The position numbers and the translations under genes are program-made. The notes below the pieces were generated by a model. It saw only the letters and a program-made list of their open reading frames with translations. It had not been told where the DNA came from and made no database searches. Shown piece by piece: positions 53,643-62,455 of a stretch of 64,000 nucleotides of DNA. This DNA comes from Aliiruegeria haliotis. Its GTDB lineage: Bacteria > Pseudomonadota > Alphaproteobacteria > Rhodobacterales > Rhodobacteraceae. How positions within the stretch are numbered: the stretch's first letter is position 1; each line of letters begins with the position of its first letter. Where the stretch lies: positions 775,021-839,020 of the forward strand of contig NZ_PVTD01000002.1 in NCBI RefSeq assembly GCF_003003255.1, written 5' to 3'.

Positions 53643-55424
53643 TCACTCCGCCTCGATCACCCGCAGCGACAGTTCGCGAAGCTGCTCGTTGGCAGGCTCG
53701 GACGGGGCCCCCATCATCAGGTCCTCCGCGCGCTGGTTCATCGGGAAGAGCATGACTTCGCGAATGTTGGCTTCGTCCGCCAGCAACATGACAATCCGGT
53801 CGATGCCGGCCGCGCAGCCACCGTGCGGCGGAGCGCCGTATTTGAAGGCGTTGACCATGCCGCCAAAGCGTTTGATGACTTCCTCGTTCGGATAGCCGGC
53901 CAATTCGAACGCCTTGAACATGATCTCCGGCTTGTGGTTCCGGATAGCGCCGGAGACGATTTCGTAGCCGTTGCAGGCAAGGTCGTATTGGTAGCCGAGC
54001 ACGTCGAGCGGGTTGCCTTCCAATGCCTCCAGACCGCCCTGCGGCATGGAGAAGGGGTTGTGCTCGAAATCGATCCGGCCGGTTTCCTCGTCCTGCTCAT
54101 AAATCGGGAAATCCACGATCCAGGCAAAGGCGAAACGGTCCTTGTCCGTGAGGTTCAGCTCCTCGCCGATCACGTCGCGCGCTTTGCCGGCGACCTTCTC
54201 GAAGACAGCAGGCTTGCCACCGAGGAAGAAGGCCGCGTCGCCCACGCTCAGGCCAAGCTGCTCGCGGATAGCCTCGGTCCGTTCCGGGCCGATGTTCTTG
54301 GCCAGCGGGCCGGCCGCTTCCATACCGTCCGCGCCCTCGCGCCAGAAGATGTAGCCCATTCCCGGCAGACCCTCGGCCTGCGCGAACTTGTTCATACGGT
54401 CGCAGAACTTGCGCGAGCCACCTGTCGGTGCAGGGATGGCGCGGATCTGGGTGCCGTCCTGTTCCAGCAGCTTGGCGAAGATCGCAAAGCCCGAACCGCG
54501 GAAATGCTCGGACACATCCTGCATCTTGATCGGGTTGCGCAGGTCCGGCTTGTCGGTGCCGTACCAGAGGGCAGAATCGCGATAGGAGATCTGCGGCCAG
54601 TCACCCGGAGCATCGACCTTTCGCCCGCCGCCGAATTCCTCGAAGACGCCGGCAAGCACCGGTGCGATCGTGTCGAAGATCTCCTGCTGCTCGACGAAGC
54701 TCATTTCCATGTCGAGCTGGTAGAAGTCGGTTGGCGACCGGTCGGCGCGCGGATCTTCGTCACGGAAACAGGGTGCGATCTGGAAGTACTTGTCGAAACC
54801 GGCAACCATCATCAGCTGCTTGAACTGCTGAGGCGCCTGCGGGAGCGCGTAGAACCTGCCAGGATGCAGGCGGGAAGGCACGAGAAAATCGCGTGCGCCT
54901 TCGGGCGAGGAGGCTGTGATGATGGGCGTCTGATATTCCCGGAAATCCAAGTTCCACATACGCTTGCGCATGGAGGCCACGACGTCCGACCGGAGTGTCA
55001 TGTTCGCCTGCATCGCCTCGCGACGCAGATCAAGGTATCGGTAGCGCAGGCGCGTCTCTTCCGGGTATTCCTGATCGCCGAAGACCATGAGCGGCAACTC
55101 GTCGGAGGCACCGAGCACCTCCATGTCGCGCACGAACACCTCGACCTCGCCGGTCGGAATCTTGGGGTTGATCAGCGACTCGTCGCGCGCCTTCACATTG
55201 CCGTCGATGCGAATGCACCACTCGGAGCGGACCTTTTCAACCTCGTTGAAGACCGGGCTGTCAGGGTCGCAAAGCACCTGCGTCATGCCGTAGTGGTCAC
55301 GCAGGTCGATGAAGAGCACCCCGCCGTGGTCACGGATCCGATGGACCCAGCCGGAGAGACGGACGGTCTCGCCCACGTTTTCGCGGGTGAGTTCGGCGCA
55401 GGTCATGCTGCGGTAGGCGTGCAT
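53643..55424 (-). CDS. aspS: Aspartate--tRNA ligase
   Basis: 593-residue class IIb synthetase. The N-terminal OB-fold reads [20 protein letters not shown]; motif 2 shows [22 protein letters not shown]; a GAD insertion domain follows in the middle; and motif 3 is [20 protein letters not shown] with the ATP-binding Arg. Length is that of bacterial AspRS. ATG at 55424 follows AAAGGG; the frame opens upstream to 55727 through non-gene sequence. Whether it also charges tRNA-Asn cannot be told from the window. The gene has its own terminator. Confidence 0.97.
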   Translation of the reverse strand: MHAYRSMTCAELTRENVGETVRLSGWVHRIRDHGGVLFIDLRDHYGMTQVLCDPDSPVFNEVEKVRSEWCIRIDGNVKARDESLINPKIPTGEVEVFVRDMEVLGASDELPLMVFGDQEYPEETRLRYRYLDLRREAMQANMTLRSDVVASMRKRMWNLDFREYQTPIITASSPEGARDFLVPSRLHPGRFYALPQAPQQFKQLMMVAGFDKYFQIAPCFRDEDPRADRSPTDFYQLDMEMSFVEQQEIFDTIAPVLAGVFEEFGGGRKVDAPGDWPQISYRDSALWYGTDKPDLRNPIKMQDVSEHFRGSGFAIFAKLLEQDGTQIRAIPAPTGGSRKFCDRMNKFAQAEGLPGMGYIFWREGADGMEAAGPLAKNIGPERTEAIREQLGLSVGDAAFFLGGKPAVFEKVAGKARDVIGEELNLTDKDRFAFAWIVDFPIYEQDEETGRIDFEHNPFSMPQGGLEALEGNPLDVLGYQYDLACNGYEIVSGAIRNHKPEIMFKAFELAGYPNEEVIKRFGGMVNAFKYGAPPHGGCAAGIDRIVMLLADEANIREVMLFPMNQRAEDLMMGAPSEPANEQLRELSLRVIEAE

Positions 55425-55940
55425 AGCGGGGCCCTTTCGGCGGGAAACTGAATTCGCGCCGATACAGCGCGCGCGGGCGCCGATGTCAAGGTGATGGGGG
55501 GATTTCCCGCATTTCCTGAAGGGCATTCCCCTCGGAGCGTTGCCTCTGCGGCGGATGATCCGCGTGCCGCCGTGCCACGCATCGGTCCGGGGACGACCTG
55601 CGGTCCGCATGCGCTTCGCAACGCTGCGTCGGGATGAAGCCCGTCCGAACCGTCCTGAATAACCACGGGCGTGGCCATCGAGCAAAGCTCGAACGGCTAA
55701 GGCGCCGCTTCGCGGCGCGGGCGACACGCTCAGATCATGACGGCTCAGATCCCTGCGAGTAGCTGTGTTAGTTCAAGCGACAGATCCGCTTGGCGGACCG
55801 CCGCGCCCGAAGGGCGCCCGACCCAACGGGAGGTGCACATCCCTGATGTGCGACCGACGGGCGGGAGCCGTTCGCCCCATGCCGTTCGTCATTCCATCTG
55901 GCCTGGCGGGCGGCCGCACGATTGCCTTTGCACGCCGGCC
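55425..55940. other. Intergenic region with several hairpins
   Basis: No gene is evident in these 516 bp between aspS and the SseB-like gene. Short inverted repeats cluster here: GCGCCGC-TTC-GCGGCGC (55702-55718), GCGCCC-GAA-GGGCGC (55803-55817) and GCACAT-CCCTG-ATGTGC (55835-55851). It may hold the aspS promoter and a structured leader or small RNA, but nothing is recognisable. Confidence 0.4.
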
Positions 55941-56735
55941 CTATTTCAGGATCGGCGGTTGATCCGGATCCATACCCGGGGGGGCAATCTCCGTGATCTC
56001 CGGCTTCGGCGCATCCGGCAGGTCGAACCGCAGCCCCACCCGCGCCAGCCGCGCCGCCATCGGATCGCTGGCGGCGAAGAAGGCCACGTCCAGCTCCCCG
56101 GCCTCGACGCCGGAAAAGGTGAGCACCTCGCCCACGGCCGTGGCCAATGCCCCTTCGGCGCCGTCCACGGCGTCGACGAAGGCAAGAAGATGCGTCTTGC
56201 GGCCGCTTTCGTAGGTGACCGCGGCGAGATAGACCATGGGCGCCAGGCCCGCCGCAGCGGCAAGCTTCGTGTCCAAGCCGACCAGCAGGGCTTCGGGCAC
56301 GTTTCCGGGGGCCTCCAATTCGGCCGGGCGTTCCTCTGTCTCCTGGGGGCGGTGTTCGAGAGTTTCGGCCAGCCAGTCGACGGCCGTTGCCGGCAGGAGA
56401 ACTTCGGAGGCCGGGGTGCCGAGATTGACCCCGAGTCCGACCCCCTGCCCTCGCAGCATCTGCACGACGAGCCGCCCCGACATTGCAGCATAGGCCGATG
56501 GCTTGCCCACGAAATCCGCCAGCCGCGCCTCCCGGTCGAAGACCAGCACCACCGGCCCATCGTCCTGTGGCAACATCAGCGGCTCGACGCTGTCGCCGTC
56601 GGACTCGCGCTCCAACAGCAGGAACATCTCCGTATCTGCAAGGCGCTCATAGAAACGCAGCCGCGCGGCAGCATTGTCTGGCGTGGCGGCCATCGCCAGT
56701 CCAGCCTCATCCAGAACCGTGTGTTGATTGCTCAT
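55941..56735 (-). CDS. SseB family protein
   Basis: 264 residues, matching the SseB N-terminal domain family (PF07179): LRFYERLADTEMFLLLERES, VVLVFDREARLADFVG and AMSGRLVVQMLRGQGVGLGVN. A second, C-terminal part is alpha/beta and contains VYLAAVTYESGRKTHLLAFV. Function is unknown; in enterobacteria the name relates to serine sensitivity. ATG at 56735 follows GAGGTGA and overlaps the uracil-DNA-glycosylase-like stop by 4 bp, so the two are coupled. The frame extends upstream inside the other gene. Confidence 0.82.
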   Translation of the reverse strand: MSNQHTVLDEAGLAMAATPDNAAARLRFYERLADTEMFLLLERESDGDSVEPLMLPQDDGPVVLVFDREARLADFVGKPSAYAAMSGRLVVQMLRGQGVGLGVNLGTPASEVLLPATAVDWLAETLEHRPQETEERPAELEAPGNVPEALLVGLDTKLAAAAGLAPMVYLAAVTYESGRKTHLLAFVDAVDGAEGALATAVGEVLTFSGVEAGELDVAFFAASDPMAARLARVGLRFDLPDAPKPEITEIAPPGMDPDQPPILK

Positions 56736-57319
56736 GCCATCACCTCGCTCACCCGTTGGCGGAGTTCGGGCAGCAGCTCTGCCTCGAACCAGGGATTTCG
56801 TTTCAGCCACGCCGTATTGCGCCACGACGGATGGGGCAAGGGAAAGAGCCCCGGCGCATGGTCGCGCCACATCGCAACGGTCCCCGTTACTCCGACGCGC
56901 GCCGCCGCGCCGAGGTGGGATTTCTGAGCGTATCCGCCAACGAGGATTGTAAGCGGACATGGTCCGATCCACTCCAGCGTTTCCGCACGCCAGGTGGTCT
57001 CGCAAATCCGCGGTGGCGGCAGATCGGCGCCCTTCCTGTACCCCGGAAAACAAAAGGCCATCGGCAGGATTGCGACCCTGTCCCGGTCATAGAATGCGGC
57101 GCGATCCAATCCCAACCAGTCACGTAGCCTGTCACCCGAGGGATCGTCGAACGGTATGCCTGACGCGTGCACCCGCGCACCGGGGGCTTGCCCGGCAATG
57201 AGCAGCCGGGCACCGGGCCGAAACCAGGCGACCGGACGCGGCGCATGGGCCGTTTCCGTTGCAGCGAACCGGTCCGCACAGAGTCGGCAGTCCGCGATGC
57301 GCTCCAACAATTCGTTCAT
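56732..57319 (-). CDS. Uracil-DNA glycosylase superfamily protein
   Basis: 195 residues. The catalytic-type motif is IAGQAPGARVHASGIPFDDP, followed by DRLRDWLGL, ILPMAFCFPGYRKGADLPPP and, near the end, FPLPHPSWRN, the typical UDG-fold HPS loop. The N-terminal CRLCADRF has two cysteines, as in iron-sulfur family 4 members, but the rest of the cluster ligands are not evident. It probably excises damaged bases or binds related substrates. It is first of a coupled pair with the SseB-like gene and diverges from arsR. Confidence 0.85.
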   Translation of the reverse strand: MNELLERIADCRLCADRFAATETAHAPRPVAWFRPGARLLIAGQAPGARVHASGIPFDDPSGDRLRDWLGLDRAAFYDRDRVAILPMAFCFPGYRKGADLPPPRICETTWRAETLEWIGPCPLTILVGGYAQKSHLGAAARVGVTGTVAMWRDHAPGLFPLPHPSWRNTAWLKRNPWFEAELLPELRQRVSEVMA

Positions 57320-57361
57320 GATCAGAAAGATAGGGGTCCCGACGCCGGTCGCAACATTTTA

Positions 57362-57387
57362 GACATTGCGAAATTTCTAGAAATGTC
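57362..57387. promoter_or_regulatory. Inverted repeat, candidate ArsR operator
   Basis: GACATT (57362-57367) and AATGTC (57382-57387) flank a perfect 12-bp palindrome ATTTCTAGAAAT (57373-57384). It ends 12 bp before the arsR start. Position and AT-rich dyad suit autoregulation by an ArsR-family dimer; this is inference. Confidence 0.55.
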
Positions 57388-57399
57388 GAAACTAAAAGC

Positions 57400-57744
57400 A
57401 TGAGTGATCAAACCCCCACCCCGATTCCCGTCGAGATTGCGGCCTCCAGCTTCGCCGCGCTCGGCTCCGAGCAGAGGCTTGGCGTGCTGAGAACACTCGT
57501 TCGCGCCGGTCCCGAAGGTCTCAGCATCGGCGAGATCGGGACCCGCAGTGGCGTGACCGGCTCCACGCTGACCCACCACCTGAAGATCCTCGCACAGGCG
57601 GGATTGGTGGAGCAGGCACGCAAGGGGCGCAGCATCATCTGCGCCGCCGTCGCCTATGACGAGGTTCTCGCCCTCAGCCGATTCCTCCTCTCCGAATGCT
57701 GCGCCGACACCGAGGCGCCCTGCGAAAGACATCCCCATGAGTGA
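57400..57744 (+). CDS. ArsR family transcriptional regulator
   Basis: 114-residue metalloid-responsive repressor. The winged helix reads FAALGSEQRLGVLRTLV, IGTRSGVTGSTLTHHLKILA and AGLVEQARKGRSIICAAV. The C-terminal tail LSECCADTEAPCERHPHE has three cysteines and two histidines, a likely arsenite or metal site. ATG at 57400 lies behind a palindrome. The stop overlaps the permease start by 8 bp (ATGAGTGA), so regulator and transporter are one operon. Confidence 0.93.
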   Translation: MSDQTPTPIPVEIAASSFAALGSEQRLGVLRTLVRAGPEGLSIGEIGTRSGVTGSTLTHHLKILAQAGLVEQARKGRSIICAAVAYDEVLALSRFLLSECCADTEAPCERHPHE

Positions 57745-58771
57745 CACGACCCAACGGGCCCATGCCCTCCCCGACCTCTGGCAGCGTGCCGAGAAGGTCT
57801 GGCTGCTGATTCTCGCGATCCCGCTGCTGCTCCTGGTGTTCGACCCACCGCAGGCTCTGCCGACAGTGACATTCGCCGCCGGGGCCATTCTGCACACGGC
57901 GCCCTTCATCCTGTTCGCGGTCCTCGCGGTGGCATACCTGAAGGCAACCGGCGCAGAGGCGCTGCTGGCCCGCGCCTTCGAAGGGCGCGAAACGCGCATG
58001 ATCTTCCTTGCAGCGCTGGCCGGTGGCCTGTCCCCCTTCTGCTCCTGCGAGGTCATTCCATTCATCGCCGCAATGCTGGCGGTTGGCGCGCCACTGTCCG
58101 CCGTCATGGCCTTCTGGCTGGCCTCGCCGCTCATGGATCCCGCCATGTTCCTGATAACCTCTGGAACACTCGGCTGGGATTTCGCCATTGCCAAGACCTT
58201 CGCCGCGATCGGACTCGGCCTTCTCGGGGGCTACGGCGTAAAGGTCTTTGCAAACTCACCCGTCTTCGCCGACCCACTGCGCCAAAGCCCACAGGTCGGC
58301 GGATGCTGTAGCGCGAAGAAACCTTTCTCGGGCCAACCTGTCTGGAACTTCTGGACCGAGGCGCCGCGACGGAACACCTTTGCCACCACGGCGCGCGGAA
58401 ATGCCGTGTTCCTCTTCAAATGGCTGCTGCTGGCCTACCTGCTGGAATCGCTGATGCTCACCTACGTGCCAGCCGATGCGATCGCACAGGTGCTGGGCGG
58501 CACGGGAGTGCAACCCATCCTGCTCGGCGCGCTGGTGGGCGCCCCGGCCTATCTCAATGGCTATGCCGCCGTGCCGCTTGTCGATGCGCTGCTCGCGCAG
58601 GGCATGTCCAACGGAGCCGCCATGTCCTTCGTGATTGCGGGCGGGGTCAGCTGTATCCCGGCTGCCGTTGCCGTCTGGGCGCTGGTGAAGCCGCGCGTCT
58701 TTGCCGGCTACGTCGGATTTGCCCTCGTTGGCGCGGTACTGGCGGGCGTTGCGTGGAACCTGATCGCCTGA
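57737..58771 (+). CDS. ArsP-type permease (UPF0718, organoarsenical efflux)
   Basis: 344-residue membrane protein with about eight helices. GGLSPFCSCEVIPFIAAML carries the FCSCE motif typical of ArsP/DUF318 permeases, and GGCCSAKKP adds a central cysteine pair in a soluble loop. ArsP exports trivalent methylarsenite and aromatic arsenicals, so that role is likely here given the adjoining ArsR gene; another metalloid or thiol-reactive substrate is possible. ATG at 57737 overlaps arsR. A hairpin follows the stop. Confidence 0.88.
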   Translation: MSDTTQRAHALPDLWQRAEKVWLLILAIPLLLLVFDPPQALPTVTFAAGAILHTAPFILFAVLAVAYLKATGAEALLARAFEGRETRMIFLAALAGGLSPFCSCEVIPFIAAMLAVGAPLSAVMAFWLASPLMDPAMFLITSGTLGWDFAIAKTFAAIGLGLLGGYGVKVFANSPVFADPLRQSPQVGGCCSAKKPFSGQPVWNFWTEAPRRNTFATTARGNAVFLFKWLLLAYLLESLMLTYVPADAIAQVLGGTGVQPILLGALVGAPAYLNGYAAVPLVDALLAQGMSNGAAMSFVIAGGVSCIPAAVAVWALVKPRVFAGYVGFALVGAVLAGVAWNLIA

Positions 58772-58782
58772 CCGCGCACCAC

Positions 58783-58811
58783 CTGCGGCCCCGCAAAAAA
58801 AGGGGCCGCAG
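58783..58811. terminator. Hairpin after the ArsP-type gene
   Basis: CTGCGGCCCC and GGGGCCGCAG form a 10-bp stem (58783-58792, 58802-58811) around GCAAAAAAA. No T run follows, so it is not a textbook terminator, though the strong stem just after the stop could still end or stabilise the transcript. Confidence 0.4.
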
Positions 58812-58947
58812 CTGTCCGTGTCTGTTACCAATCGTTGAACTCTGCCCGAGTTGGCGGACATAATGCCGCCTAAATGCGGTGTGATAGTTAACCGCAAGGC
58901 AAGGTGGTCCCGGCAAGGTGGCCAAATCGGCAGGCCGAGAACGGTGC

Positions 58948-59601
58948 ATGATCGAGTTCGACAATGTCAGCAAGTCCTTCTGGACCGGGACGCAGCGCAA
59001 GGTGATCCTTGATCGTGCCAGCCTCCGCGTGGACATCGGCACCTCTGTTGGCATCCTGGCCCCTAACGGCACCGGCAAGACCACGATCATCAACATGATG
59101 GCCGGGCTGGAAAAGCCCGACGAAGGACAGGTCCGCCGGACCAGCCGTGTCTCCTTTCCACTGGGCTTCATGGGGGGCGTGGTTCACCGGCACACCGGAA
59201 CCGAGAACGCCCGCTACATCGCCCGGCTCTACGGGCTCGACCCCGACTACGTTGAGGCCTTCGCCCGCTGGCTCTGCGGCTTGGACGAGTATTTCGACAT
59301 GCCCGTCGGCACCTACAGCGCGGGGATGCGGTCCCGGTTCAGCTTTGCCCTGATGCTGGCACTCGACTTTGACATATACCTGATCGACGAAGGCATGCCG
59401 AACACGACGGATGTGGAGTTCAACAAGAAGGCCGGGGCCGTCCTGCGTGAGCGGCTTAAAACAACGACGGTCGTGATTGTCTCCCACCAGCCCGAAGTGC
59501 TGGAGAAGTTCGCCCGCCGTGCGGCCGTGCTGAGAGCCGGCAAGATTTATATGTTCGACACTTTGGAAGAAGCGAAACAGCTCTATGACTACGAAGGCTA
59601 A
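58948..59601 (+). CDS. KpsT-like ABC ATPase for capsular polysaccharide export
   Basis: 217-residue ATP-binding subunit of the capsule/O-antigen exporter class. MIEFDNVSKSFWTGTQRKVI is the KpsT start. The P-loop reads LAPNGTGKTT, with Ala where most have Gly; the signature is YSAGMRSRFSFALMLALDFD and Walker B YLIDEGMP. GTG at 58918 could add 10 residues, but ATG 58948 fits the family. It overlaps the KpsE-like gene by 17 bp. No KpsM permease gene is nearby, so its membrane partner must be encoded elsewhere. Confidence 0.9.
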   Translation: MIEFDNVSKSFWTGTQRKVILDRASLRVDIGTSVGILAPNGTGKTTIINMMAGLEKPDEGQVRRTSRVSFPLGFMGGVVHRHTGTENARYIARLYGLDPDYVEAFARWLCGLDEYFDMPVGTYSAGMRSRFSFALMLALDFDIYLIDEGMPNTTDVEFNKKAGAVLRERLKTTTVVIVSHQPEVLEKFARRAAVLRAGKIYMFDTLEEAKQLYDYEG

Positions 59602-61231
59602 GGCGAAGAACTACCGGCTGAAGCGTGACGATGCGCTTGCCGAGGGCGTGGCGCCGGCCAGCGTCCGTCCAAAGCTGTCCGCCGTTGCCGAAGCGGCCGC
59701 GCCACCGTCTCCGCCTCAACCCAGCGCCGAAGACACCCCCACGCAAAGCCAGACGGCGCATATCGGCGAGGTATCAACCCCGCAGGACGTGGCCTCCGAA
59801 ACTGACATCGCAACCATCCGGCGAGAAGGTTTGACGGGGCGCCAGCTGCGCCTTGCGCGCCGGACAGCGCAGAAACACGGGCTCGCCCCAACTTCCGACT
59901 TCGACGCCGTTCGACTGCTGCGCGCAAAAGGTATCGATCCCTTCCAGCGCTCCAACATGCTCGAACTCGTGCCGGGCAGCGGAGAGGCCGCGCCGAAAAC
60001 CCAACCCGTGCAGCTTCCGCAGACAATCGTTCGGTCTCGCCCTCCCAGCTTGCCGGAGATCCCGCTCCAGATCCCGGAGGACCGCGCGGGCGAGATACTC
60101 CAGATCCAGCAGGACATCGCCCGCCGTCGGCGCCGCAAGATGCTGCTTCTGCTGGCCCGGTTGAGTATCTTCGTGTTCCTGCCGACCCTGATTGCCGGCT
60201 GGTACTTTGCAGTCATCGCGACACCGATGTACGCCACGAAGTCGGAGTTCGTGATCCAGCAGGCCGATTCCAGCGCCGCAGCTTCGGGGATTGGCGGGCT
60301 GTTCCAGGGAACGGGCCTCGCGGTCCAGCAGGACAGCACGACCGTCCAATCCTACCTCCAGTCGCGCGATGCCATGATGCGGCTCGACCAGGACATGGGC
60401 TTCAAGGCGCATTTCAGCCAGGACCGGATCGACCCGATCCAACGTCTTGAACATGATGCGTCCAACGAAGATGCCTACAAGATCTACTCGAAGAAAGTTC
60501 AGGTGGGCTTCGACCCGACAGAGGGAATCCTGAAAATGGAAGTCGTCGCCGCCGATCCGCAGACCAGCCAGGGTTTCTCGGAAGCCCTGATTGGCTATGC
60601 GGAGGAACTCGTCGACAATCTCACCCGTCGATTGCGCGAGGACCAGATGGCCGGCGCTCAGGAAAGCTACCTTTCAGCCGAGCAAAAGGTCCGGGACGCG
60701 CAACAGGATGTGCTGGCGCTCCAGGAGGAGTTGGGTGTGCTGGACCCGGTCTCTGAAACCGGTGCACTCATGCAGCAGATCACGACGTTCGAAGTGCAGC
60801 TCTACGAGAAGAAGCTGCAACTGGAGCAGTTGCAGGCAAACGCTCGCCCCAACCAGGCCCGGGTTCGTGGCGTTCAGGGCGACATCGCAAGGCTGGAAGC
60901 CCTCATCGACGACCTGCGTGGCTCCATGACGGCGAACAACACCGGCGAAGCCTCGCTGGCGCGGGTCTCCGGTCAGCTCAGAATCGCCGAGGCCGAACTG
61001 ACAACGCGACAATTGCTGCTGCAACAGGCGGCAACGCAACTCGAGCTTGCGCGGATCGAGGCCAACCGGCAGGTGCGGTACATGGCAATGGGTGTGAAAC
61101 CCGTTGCACCCGATGAGCCCACGTACCCCCGCGCATTCGAGAATACGCTTCTGGCATTCGCCATCTTTGCGGGTATCTTCCTGATGGTGTCGCTCACCGC
61201 GTCGGTGCTGCGCGAACAGATCTCTGCCTGA
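59585..61231 (+). CDS. KpsE-like capsule polysaccharide export inner-membrane protein
   Basis: 548 residues. A long charged, proline-rich cytoplasmic N-terminus (about 185 residues) precedes the first helix (about 186-210, MLLLLARLSIFVFLPTLIAG). A periplasmic region with two coiled-coil stretches (about 340-400 and 440-500) follows, and a final helix (about 518-540). FAVIATPMYATKSEFVIQQ after the first helix is typical of KpsE/BexC/WcbD proteins, which bridge the ABC transporter to the outer-membrane channel. It overlaps kpsT-like by 17 bp and precedes kdsA by 10 bp, one operon. Confidence 0.88.
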   Translation: MTTKAKAKNYRLKRDDALAEGVAPASVRPKLSAVAEAAAPPSPPQPSAEDTPTQSQTAHIGEVSTPQDVASETDIATIRREGLTGRQLRLARRTAQKHGLAPTSDFDAVRLLRAKGIDPFQRSNMLELVPGSGEAAPKTQPVQLPQTIVRSRPPSLPEIPLQIPEDRAGEILQIQQDIARRRRRKMLLLLARLSIFVFLPTLIAGWYFAVIATPMYATKSEFVIQQADSSAAASGIGGLFQGTGLAVQQDSTTVQSYLQSRDAMMRLDQDMGFKAHFSQDRIDPIQRLEHDASNEDAYKIYSKKVQVGFDPTEGILKMEVVAADPQTSQGFSEALIGYAEELVDNLTRRLREDQMAGAQESYLSAEQKVRDAQQDVLALQEELGVLDPVSETGALMQQITTFEVQLYEKKLQLEQLQANARPNQARVRGVQGDIARLEALIDDLRGSMTANNTGEASLARVSGQLRIAEAELTTRQLLLQQAATQLELARIEANRQVRYMAMGVKPVAPDEPTYPRAFENTLLAFAIFAGIFLMVSLTASVLREQISA

Positions 61232-61241
61232 GGAGGCCTTC

Positions 61242-62075
61242 ATGATCGACGTTCCCATCGGCCAACTGACGGTCGGAAACGATCGACCGCTGACCGTGAT
61301 CTCGGGACCATGCCAGTTGGAAACCCTGGACCACGCCCTGATGATCGCCGAAACGCTGAAAGAAGCCTGCTCAGCCGTCGGTGCAAACTTCGTCTTCAAG
61401 GCATCCTACGACAAGGCCAACCGCACATCGCTCACAGGGCGCCGCGGGCCGGGTATGGCCGCCGGTCTGGACATCCTTTCGGAGGTCAGAAACCGCGTTG
61501 GCTGTCCGGTCCTGACGGACGTGCACACAGCCGATCAGTGCACGCTCGTCGCACAAGCCGTGGATGTTCTGCAGATCCCGGCCTTTCTGTGCCGCCAGAC
61601 GGACCTCCTCCTGGCTGCCGGTGAATCTGACTCAGTCGTGAACATCAAGAAAGGCCAGTTTCTCGCCCCATGGGACATGGCGAATGTTGCCGCGAAGGTC
61701 GAATCGACCGGCAATCGGAAGATCCTCCTGACTGAGCGCGGCAACAGCTTCGGATACAATACGCTCGTAGCCGACATGCGAAGCCTCCCCCAAATGGCGA
61801 AAACCGGCTACCCGGTGGTCATGGACGCCACGCATGCTGTTCAACAGCCCGGGGGGCTGGGCGGCGCGAGCGGCGGGCAACGCGAGTTCGCGCCAGTCAT
61901 GGCCAGAGCCGCGGTAAGCTTGGGGATTTCCTCGGTTTTCATCGAGACACACGAGGCTCCGGACACAGCGCCGTCGGACGGCCCGAACATGATTCCGCTG
62001 TCGGAAATGCCCCAGCTTCTGTCAACGTTGATGGCGTTGGACGCGATTGCGAAGGCCACGCCCGTCCGCCTTTGA
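61242..62075 (+). CDS. kdsA: 3-deoxy-8-phosphooctulonate synthase (KDO-8-phosphate synthase)
   Basis: 277-residue enzyme joining arabinose 5-phosphate and phosphoenolpyruvate into Kdo-8-phosphate, the first step to Kdo. It shows ISGPCQLETLDHALMIA, FKASYDKANRTS, GRRGPGM, LTDVHTADQC, GQFLAPWDMAN, ERGNSFGYNTLV and MDATHAVQQPGG. The Cys of GPCQLE sits where metal-dependent KdsA enzymes have their ligand. ATG at 61242 follows GAGGAGG. Next to capsule export genes, it may feed Kdo for lipid A core, a Kdo capsule linker, or both. Confidence 0.96.
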   Translation: MIDVPIGQLTVGNDRPLTVISGPCQLETLDHALMIAETLKEACSAVGANFVFKASYDKANRTSLTGRRGPGMAAGLDILSEVRNRVGCPVLTDVHTADQCTLVAQAVDVLQIPAFLCRQTDLLLAAGESDSVVNIKKGQFLAPWDMANVAAKVESTGNRKILLTERGNSFGYNTLVADMRSLPQMAKTGYPVVMDATHAVQQPGGLGGASGGQREFAPVMARAAVSLGISSVFIETHEAPDTAPSDGPNMIPLSEMPQLLSTLMALDAIAKATPVRL

Positions 62076-62155
62076 CCCATTGTCGGAATGATGTGTTTTT
62101 TTGGAGAGAGGGGCTTGCGGACCCCGCCACCTGACAGTATCAAGCGCTCCGCTGC

Positions 62156-62230
62156 TGGGGTGTAGCCAAGTGGTAAGGCAGCGGTTTTTGGTACCGTGTA
62201 TCGTAGGTTCGAATCCTACCACCCCAGCCA
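62156..62230 (+). tRNA. tRNA-Gln (anticodon UUG)
   Basis: A full cloverleaf can be drawn: acceptor TGGGGTG with CACCCCA, D arm starting TAGCCAAGTGG, anticodon stem GCGGT/ACCGT with loop TTTTGGT (anticodon TTG, so UUG in RNA), T arm GTAGG-TTCGAAT-CCTAC. Discriminator G and an encoded CCA (62228-62230) end it. It lies 80 bp after kdsA and directly borders the presumed mobile element. Confidence 0.97.
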
Positions 62231-62261
62231 TGAAATCCCTTCCTGCCAATTGAGCATAAGA

Positions 62262-62381
62262 GTGCGAAAAGCCGCCTGTTCGTGCGAATCAGTGTCAAGA
62301 AGTTTTCCCTTGAACGGCGAGCGGCATAGGGCGATGCCTTGGTGCAAATTCGCACATAAAATTTCCCTGCTTGAATCGCAC
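62262..62381. repeat. Repeated GTGCGAA-type words, possible transposon end
   Basis: GTGCGAA occurs at 62262-62268 and 62282-62288 (20 bp apart), GTGCAAA at 62342-62348, and the reverse complement TTCGCAC at 62349-62355, with ATCGCAC at 62375-62381. Two to four spaced copies of a short motif in a gene-free stretch between a tRNA and a tniQ gene recall transposase-binding sites at Tn7- and Tn5053-type ends. The words are short, so this is inference. Confidence 0.35.
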
Positions 62382-62455
62382 CCCAAAGAACATTGACTGA
62401 CTGGCAAACTCAGATGACCGGCGGGAGTGGAGCCTATCTGGTGGTCGCTTGAAGG

